Assembly (NCBI GenBank): GCA_003456155.1
Contig: DMPC01000134.1
Coordinates: forward strand, 44,510 to 54,985
Origin: Actinomycetota bacterium
Lineage (GTDB): Bacteria; Actinomycetota; Actinomycetes; S36-B12
Length of the DNA: 10,476 nucleotides
Direction: 5' to 3'
The notes beneath the pieces are model-generated. The model saw nothing but the letters and a program-made list of their open reading frames with translations, was not told the origin of the DNA and did not search any database. The position numbers were made by a program, and so were the translations under genes. Below are positions 6,025-10,476 of the stretch, in pieces. Position 1 is the first letter of the stretch; each line of letters opens with the position of its first letter.

Positions 6025-6429
6025 GTGCCTTCAGTCGACAGCCTGATGCTCCGCAGCGCCGGCCTGGCCACGCTGCTCGTGGGCGTCATCGGCACGGTCA
6101 TCGGAACCGCGGTCGCGGGTACCCAGGGCCTCATCGCCGGAGCGCTCGGCACGGTCATCGTCCTGGTGTTCTTCAGCGTCGGACAGCTCGTCCTGGGCGC
6201 GGTCCTGAAGAACAATCCGCAGAACGCCATGATGGTGGCGATGGCGCTGTACCTCGTCAAGATCGGGGTGCTCCTGATCCTCCTCCTGGTGCTCCAGGAT
6301 GCGACCTTCTTCGCGCCCAAGGTGTTCGCCGGAGTCATCGTCGCCTGCACTCTCGCGTGGACATTCGTGGAGGTGTGGGTGTTCTCCCGGACGAAGGTCC
6401 TGTACGTCGACCCGGGGAGCATCAAGTGA
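6025..6429 (+). CDS. atpI: ATP synthase protein I (AtpI-like, four-helix membrane protein)
   Basis: A 134-residue very hydrophobic protein with four likely membrane helices at about 11-31, 36-59, 70-90 and 97-118. It ends in a short polar tail (SRTKVLYVDPGSIK). Its position between wecA and the structural ATP synthase genes matches the mycobacterial Rv1303 gene and the ATP synthase I family. These proteins are accessory: in some bacteria they assist c-ring assembly or ion supply, and the function in actinobacteria is not settled. The GTG start has no Shine-Dalgarno but stands just where transcription from the TAGCGT -10 would begin, so leaderless translation is inferred. An in-frame ATG at 6046 is an alternative. 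The stop TGA overlaps the GTG of the next gene. Sequence identity to AtpI is low in this family, so context carries much of the call. Confidence 0.8.
   Translation: MPSVDSLMLRSAGLATLLVGVIGTVIGTAVAGTQGLIAGALGTVIVLVFFSVGQLVLGAVLKNNPQNAMMVAMALYLVKIGVLLILLLVLQDATFFAPKVFAGVIVACTLAWTFVEVWVFSRTKVLYVDPGSIK
6414..6419 (+). promoter_or_regulatory. Ribosome binding site of the AtpZ-like gene
   Basis: GGGGAG lies 6 bases before the GTG at 6426, inside the end of atpI. It supports that GTG over the in-frame ATGs at 6498 and 6516. Confidence 0.6.
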
Positions 6430-6734
6430 CGGCCCCCGAGGCGACCGCAGTGCGACATGGCTGGTACCGTCGGGGCGCGCGGAGGCGGACGGTCTCGATG
6501 GACGACGCCCGTCGGATGTCCAACTCCGCGTGGGCCAACAGCAGTCGCCTGATGACGGGCCTGCTCCTGTACACCGGTCTTGGCTGGCTGGTGTCACTGT
6601 GGGTGGGGCATCGGGCCCTGCTGATGGCCATCGGAGCGATTGTCGGTCTCGCCCTGTCGTACTACCTCATCTTCACGAGCCTTGCGCACGATGCCCGCGA
6701 AGATGCCAAGCGACAGGGGCAGGTCGACTCATGA
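6426..6734 (+). CDS. Small two-helix membrane protein, AtpZ-like
   Basis: A 102-residue protein with a basic, Arg-rich N terminus (residues about 9-22), a middle segment MDDARRMSNSAWANSSRL, and two likely membrane helices at about 44-60 and 64-84, followed by a charged tail (HDAREDAKRQGQ). The spacing of the helices and the Gly-rich second helix (MAIGAIVGLALSYYLIF) resemble AtpZ/gene-1 proteins found at the head of many bacterial ATP synthase operons, which form an accessory complex with AtpI. No catalytic motif is visible. The usual order is atpZ then atpI; here it is reversed. The start GTG overlaps the atpI stop (GTGA) and has a good Shine-Dalgarno. The family assignment is by shape and position and could be wrong; a lineage-specific membrane protein is the alternative. 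Confidence 0.65.
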   Translation: MTAPEATAVRHGWYRRGARRRTVSMDDARRMSNSAWANSSRLMTGLLLYTGLGWLVSLWVGHRALLMAIGAIVGLALSYYLIFTSLAHDAREDAKRQGQVDS

Positions 6735-6784
6735 GCACAGTGACGACGTCCGTACGGGTCATGGAGGAGCCTGGTGTCTGCTGA
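6731..6784 (+). CDS. Possible 17-codon mini-ORF coupling into atpB
   Basis: ATGA at 6731 overlaps the stop of the AtpZ-like gene and opens a frame for MSTVTTSVRVMEEPGVC. The stop at 6782-6784 lies 11 bases into atpB. A purine-rich AGGGGCAGG (6715-6723) precedes it. Translation of it would carry ribosomes over the atpB start region. It could also be chance, since the spacer must contain something and no conservation can be tested here. No function is proposed for the peptide itself. Confidence 0.25.
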   Translation: MSTVTTSVRVMEEPGVC

Positions 6785-7601
6785 AGTTGTGGTTGCGTCC
6801 GGCCAGCTGGGCTGCCACCTGAACTCCGGCTGCGGATTCCCCGCTCCCGGCGCAGAGATCTTCCTCTTCGACGAGGTTGCCGCCTTCACCATCGGCAACC
6901 TCGAGTTCCACATCACCAAGGTGACGATCCTGCTCTTCCTCGTCGTCGCGATCATCCTGGCGTTCTTCATCTACGCGTTCCGCAAGCCCAAGCTCGTCCC
7001 CCGCGGCGCCCAGAACGTCGGCGAGATGGCCTACCTGTTCATTCGCGACGGCATCGCCCGCGACACCATCGGCAAGGACGGCGACAAGTTCGTGCCGTTC
7101 CTGTTCTCCTTCTTCTTCCTGGTCTGGCTCACGAACTTCATGGGAATCGTGCCGTTCGCCCAGATCCCGGTGACCTCGATCTTCGCCATCCCGGTCGCCT
7201 TCGCCCTCATCGTCTATGTCACGTGGGTGCCGATCGGCATTTACCGGCAGGGCTTCGGCGGCTTCTTCAAGAACCTGCTCTTCCCCCCGGGTGTGCCGAA
7301 GGCGATGTACATCCTGCTGGCCCCGCTGGAGTTCCTCTCCAACCTGATCGTGCGGCCCGCCACGCATGCCATCCGTCTCTTCGCCAACATGTTCGCGGGC
7401 CACCTGCTGATCGCCACGTTCAGCATTGCGGCCTTCTACCTGCTGAGCGCCAGCGTCATCGGTCTGCTCGGCTCCGCCGCCTCCTTCACGATGGCGGTCG
7501 CCCTGACGGGCTTCGAAGCGCTGATTCAGGCGCTTCAGGCCTACATCTTCACCCTGCTCGCGGCTGTCTACATCGCGGGTGCGCTCAACCCCGAGCACTG
7601 A
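6774..7601 (+). CDS. atpB: ATP synthase F0 subunit a
   Basis: Subunit a forms the proton half-channels against the c-ring. The 275-residue protein has hydrophobic helices beginning near residue 50. The essential stator arginine is R201 in THAIRLFANMFAGHLL (E. coli R210), and Q255 in FEALIQALQAYIFTLLAAVY matches E. coli Q252. H210 and E248 occupy the places of E. coli E219 and H245, the swapped His/Glu arrangement known from many other species. Residues 1-48 form a polar, Gly/Cys-containing N terminus (HLNSGCGFPAPG). The GTG start is supported by GGAGGAG (6763-6769), 4 bases upstream. The gene overlaps the mini-ORF and is followed by an 86 to 92 base gap before atpE. Assignment is secure. Confidence 0.97.
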   Translation: MSAEVVVASGQLGCHLNSGCGFPAPGAEIFLFDEVAAFTIGNLEFHITKVTILLFLVVAIILAFFIYAFRKPKLVPRGAQNVGEMAYLFIRDGIARDTIGKDGDKFVPFLFSFFFLVWLTNFMGIVPFAQIPVTSIFAIPVAFALIVYVTWVPIGIYRQGFGGFFKNLLFPPGVPKAMYILLAPLEFLSNLIVRPATHAIRLFANMFAGHLLIATFSIAAFYLLSASVIGLLGSAASFTMAVALTGFEALIQALQAYIFTLLAAVYIAGALNPEH

Positions 7602-7652
7602 TCGCCCGGGTCCACCCACAACCGAATAGCACGCAGCACTCCGACCCCCAGA

Positions 7653-7671
7653 CCGGCGGATCGACCGTCGG
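7653..7671 (+). promoter_or_regulatory. Hairpin in the atpE leader
   Basis: CCGGCGG (7653-7659) pairs with CCGTCGG (7665-7671), one G-U pair, around the loop ATCGA. It lies 11 bases before the atpE ribosome binding site in a 92-base leader otherwise low in stems. It could adjust translation or mRNA stability for the c subunit, which is needed in many copies; that is inference. Confidence 0.35.
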
Positions 7672-7682
7672 CCAGGAAAGCA

Positions 7683-7687
7683 AAGGA
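7683..7687 (+). promoter_or_regulatory. Ribosome binding site of atpE
   Basis: AAGGA lies directly against the ATG at 7688 but 6 bases before the ATG at 7694, which favours the second as the start. A weaker AGGA (7674-7677) would serve the first at 10 bases. Confidence 0.55.
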
Positions 7688-7693
7688 ATGGAC

Positions 7694-7921
7694 ATGTCGC
7701 TTCTCGCGGAAGTCACCGGCTCGCTCGGCTCGATCGGCTACGGACTCGCAGCCATCGGCCCAGGTGTCGGCATCGGCATCATCTTCGGTCAGGGCGTTCA
7801 GGCCATCGCCCGCCAGCCCGAGGCCTACGGCGTCATTCGCCAGAACATGATCCTGGGCTTCGCGCTCGCCGAGGCGCTGGCCCTCATCGGCTTCGTTGCC
7901 CCCTTCGTCTTCGGTCCGTGA
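7694..7921 (+). CDS. atpE: ATP synthase F0 subunit c
   Basis: Subunit c is the hairpin lipid-soluble protein of the rotating ring. The 75-residue protein has helix 1 (about 8-35, Gly-rich SIGYGLAAIGPGVGIG), the polar loop R40-Q41-P42 in QAIARQPEA that contacts gamma and epsilon, and helix 2 (about 50-74). The ion-binding carboxylate is E60 in GFALAEALALIGF. The Gln of helix 1 and the Ser/Thr after the Glu needed for sodium binding are both absent, so proton coupling is inferred. The start at 7694 is chosen over 7688 because of the AAGGA spacing and because MSLLAEVTGSLGSIGYG matches the length of actinobacterial c subunits as I recall them. Residues I53 to F67 around E60 are where diarylquinolines bind in mycobacteria. 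Confidence 0.95.
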   Translation: MSLLAEVTGSLGSIGYGLAAIGPGVGIGIIFGQGVQAIARQPEAYGVIRQNMILGFALAEALALIGFVAPFVFGP

Positions 7922-7967
7922 TCTGTTCCGTCCCGGATCCACTGACTGACACCGGAAGGTCATCGTC

Positions 7968-8561
7968 GTGATTAACGTCATTGCTGCGGCGCAGGCCGCG
8001 ATCACCGCTGCAGGCGGTGAGGGCGGCGAGGAGATGCCGTCCGTCCTCGCTGTGCCGATCGATGAGCTGATCATCGGCATCATCGCGTTCATCATCGTCT
8101 TCGGTGGTCTGGCCAAGTTCGCGCTGCCCAACATCAAGCGCACGCTCGCCGAGCGTGCGGATGCGATCGAGGGCGGGATCGAGCGGGCTGCCAAGGCCGA
8201 GGCCGAGGCGAACGCCCTTGCCGAGCAGTACCGCCAGCAGTTGGCGGCTGCTCGGGAGGAGGCTTCGGCCATCCGGACCCAGGCTCAGGCCGATCGGTCC
8301 GCGATGATCGAGGAGGCCCGCGCAGAGGCACGAGCTGCGGCGCAGGCCGTCACGGCTCAGGCCGAGGCCCAGATCGCCGCCGAGCGCTCACAGGCGACGT
8401 CGGCACTCACCCAGCAGATCGGCGAGCTCGCCGTGAATCTGGCCGGCAAGGTCGTCGGGCAGGCGCTGACGGATGACGCCCGCGTGCGCCAGACGGTCGA
8501 CGACTTCATCAGCGACCTCGAGCGGCAGGCCGCCACGGCCCGGGGGAGCGCCCAGCAATGA
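7968..8561 (+). CDS. atpF: ATP synthase F0 subunit b
   Basis: Subunit b is the peripheral stalk that ties F0 to delta and alpha. The 197-residue protein has a short N-terminal stretch, one membrane helix (about 33-54, LIIGIIAFIIVFGGLAKFAL) and a long charged helix rich in Ala, Glu, Arg and Gln from about residue 57 to the end, typical of the b coiled coil. The start of the soluble part, LPNIKRTLAERADAIEGGIE, is characteristic. The GTG start has GGAAGG (7954-7959) 8 bases upstream. A later ATG at 8034 would leave a very short lead into the membrane helix with no spacer from its purines. b and delta are separate genes, unlike the mycobacterial b-delta fusion. The stop overlaps the atpH ATG (ATGA). 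Confidence 0.96.
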   Translation: MINVIAAAQAAITAAGGEGGEEMPSVLAVPIDELIIGIIAFIIVFGGLAKFALPNIKRTLAERADAIEGGIERAAKAEAEANALAEQYRQQLAAAREEASAIRTQAQADRSAMIEEARAEARAAAQAVTAQAEAQIAAERSQATSALTQQIGELAVNLAGKVVGQALTDDARVRQTVDDFISDLERQAATARGSAQQ

Positions 8562-9367
8562 TCGGTTCCAGTCGCGAGAGTCTGGCCGCGTGCCGGGACG
8601 GCCTCGATGCCCGTCGTCATGACGATGGCTTCGCGGGTCTCTCCGGTGAGCTCTTCGCGGTCGCCTCGGTCCTCGATGCGGAGTCACCCCTCCGCAACGT
8701 GCTGGCGGACTCCGGTCAGCCGCACTCGGTCCGGGAGGCACTCGTTCGGCAGGTCTTCGGTGGCCGGGTGAGCGATCTTGCCCTCGACCTGATCGTGCTC
8801 GTCACGGGACGGCGATGGGCGAGTGACCTGGATCTGGTCCTGGCGATCGAGCAGCTGGCCGATCAGGCCGCTTTCGCGGTGGCTGATGCCCAGGGGTCCC
8901 TCGACGCGACCGAGGAGGAGCTCTTCCTCTTCGGCCGGGCGGTGGACGCCTCGTCGGAGCTCCAGATGGCGCTCACCGATCCGGCTCAGTCGTCGGCGAC
9001 CAAGGCGGCGATCGTCGCCCAGCTGCTCGAGGGGCGCGCGACCCAGGCGACGCGCGAGGTCCTCGAGTACGCGGTGGGTCATCTGCACGGTCGCCGGATC
9101 GACTCGGTGATCGACGAGCTCTGCGGTCTCGCGGCGCAGCAGCGCGAGCGGGTCGTGGCGGAGGTCCGTGTCGCCGCACCTCTCGACCAGGAGCAGCAGC
9201 GGCGGCTCGCCGAGGCACTCACCACGCTCAAGGGGCGCACGGTGCGCCTCAACGTGGCGGTCGACCCGTCCATGCTGGGCGGGGTTCATGTCCGCATCGG
9301 CGACGAGGTCATCGACGGGTCGGTCACCTCGCGCATGGAACAGGCCAGTCGGGCGATCCTCGGCTGA
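8558..9367 (+). CDS. atpH: ATP synthase F1 subunit delta, long form
   Basis: Delta (OSCP) caps the alpha3beta3 head and holds the b stalk. At 269 residues it is far longer than the roughly 177 of E. coli but normal for actinobacteria. The C-terminal part (about 181-269) is classical delta: AEVRVAAPLDQEQQRRLAEAL, KGRTVRLNVAVDPSMLGGV and HVRIGDEVIDGSVTSRMEQA. The extra length comes from a second copy of the N-terminal helical unit. Residues 31-86 and 121-180 align at a constant offset of 90, sharing ELF, DA-S-L, L-D--Q, A-V-Q and GR. GGGGGAG (8542-8548), 9 bases before the ATG, may serve as Shine-Dalgarno, and the ATGA overlap with atpF suggests coupling. From memory, the mycobacterial b-delta protein also carries an extra delta-like domain. 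Confidence 0.95.
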   Translation: MIGSSRESLAACRDGLDARRHDDGFAGLSGELFAVASVLDAESPLRNVLADSGQPHSVREALVRQVFGGRVSDLALDLIVLVTGRRWASDLDLVLAIEQLADQAAFAVADAQGSLDATEEELFLFGRAVDASSELQMALTDPAQSSATKAAIVAQLLEGRATQATREVLEYAVGHLHGRRIDSVIDELCGLAAQQRERVVAEVRVAAPLDQEQQRRLAEALTTLKGRTVRLNVAVDPSMLGGVHVRIGDEVIDGSVTSRMEQASRAILG

Positions 9368-9396
9368 GAGCAAGAACGTCCACCATCGGAAACCAC

Positions 9397-9411
9397 GCCC
9401 GCTCTGCGGGC
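9397..9411 (+). promoter_or_regulatory. Small hairpin between atpH and atpA
   Basis: GCCCGC (9397-9402) and GCGGGC (9406-9411) are perfect complements around TCT, in the 65-base gap. There is no T tract, so it is not an obvious terminator. A processing or mRNA-stability role within the operon is possible. Confidence 0.35.
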
Positions 9412-9432
9412 CGAGAAAGAGAGCAGGGCACC

Positions 9433-10476
<1,044 letters not shown>

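Noticed and set aside
7694..7921. Sodium-type c-ring
   Set aside because: The glutamine in helix 1 and the Ser/Thr following the helix 2 glutamate are absent (A61 follows E60), so the ring looks proton-type.

Overview
The window is a stretch of actinobacterial housekeeping chromosome. The evidence is high GC by eye (about two thirds), GTG as well as ATG starts, 4-base stop/start overlaps (GTGA, ATGA), and the gene order rho - rpmE - prfA - prmC - tsaC - glyA - wecA - atpI - (atpZ-like) - atpB - atpE - atpF - atpH - atpA. All genes are on the + strand. From memory, Mycobacterium has the same order without glyA and with atpH fused to a b-subunit, while Streptomyces has glyA at this place and a separate long delta subunit. 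This window is closer to the Streptomyces-like arrangement. The family cannot be fixed from the window.

Region 1 (2-3458) is translation and termination. It holds the 3' end of rho, ribosomal protein bL31 (rpmE, zinc-binding C+ form), release factor RF1 (prfA), its glutamine methyltransferase (prmC, overlapping prfA by 4 bases), and an L-threonylcarbamoyl-AMP synthase of the TsaC/YrdC type (overlapping prmC by 4 bases). PrmC modifies the GGQ glutamine of RF1, so those two adjacent genes encode enzyme and substrate. A very stable hairpin of about 72 bases fills the rpmE-prfA gap.

Region 2 (3459-5957) is one-carbon and envelope metabolism: serine hydroxymethyltransferase (glyA), followed after 7 bases by a WecA-type polyprenyl-phosphate sugar-1-phosphate transferase. 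A possible promoter and a 12-base direct repeat lie in the glyA leader.

Region 3 (5958-10476) is the F-type ATP synthase operon. It has a convincing -10 placed exactly where a leaderless transcript would begin at the GTG of atpI. Next come two small membrane proteins (AtpI and an AtpZ-like protein), a possible 17-codon mini-ORF, then subunits a, c, b, delta and the first 348 codons of alpha. The operon continues beyond the window. The c subunit has the residues of a proton-type ring, and the delta subunit is the long actinobacterial form with a visible internal duplication.

I see no mobile element, CRISPR array, tRNA, rRNA or defence system, and nothing that amounts to a new multi-gene system. 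The observations most worth a second look are: an 11-base motif, CGGG(A/G)GCCTGC, found four times plus one near match, always in intergenic regions; the long rpmE-prfA hairpin; departures from the usual signature residues in the TsaC protein; the apparent leaderless start of the ATP synthase operon; and the delta-subunit duplication.
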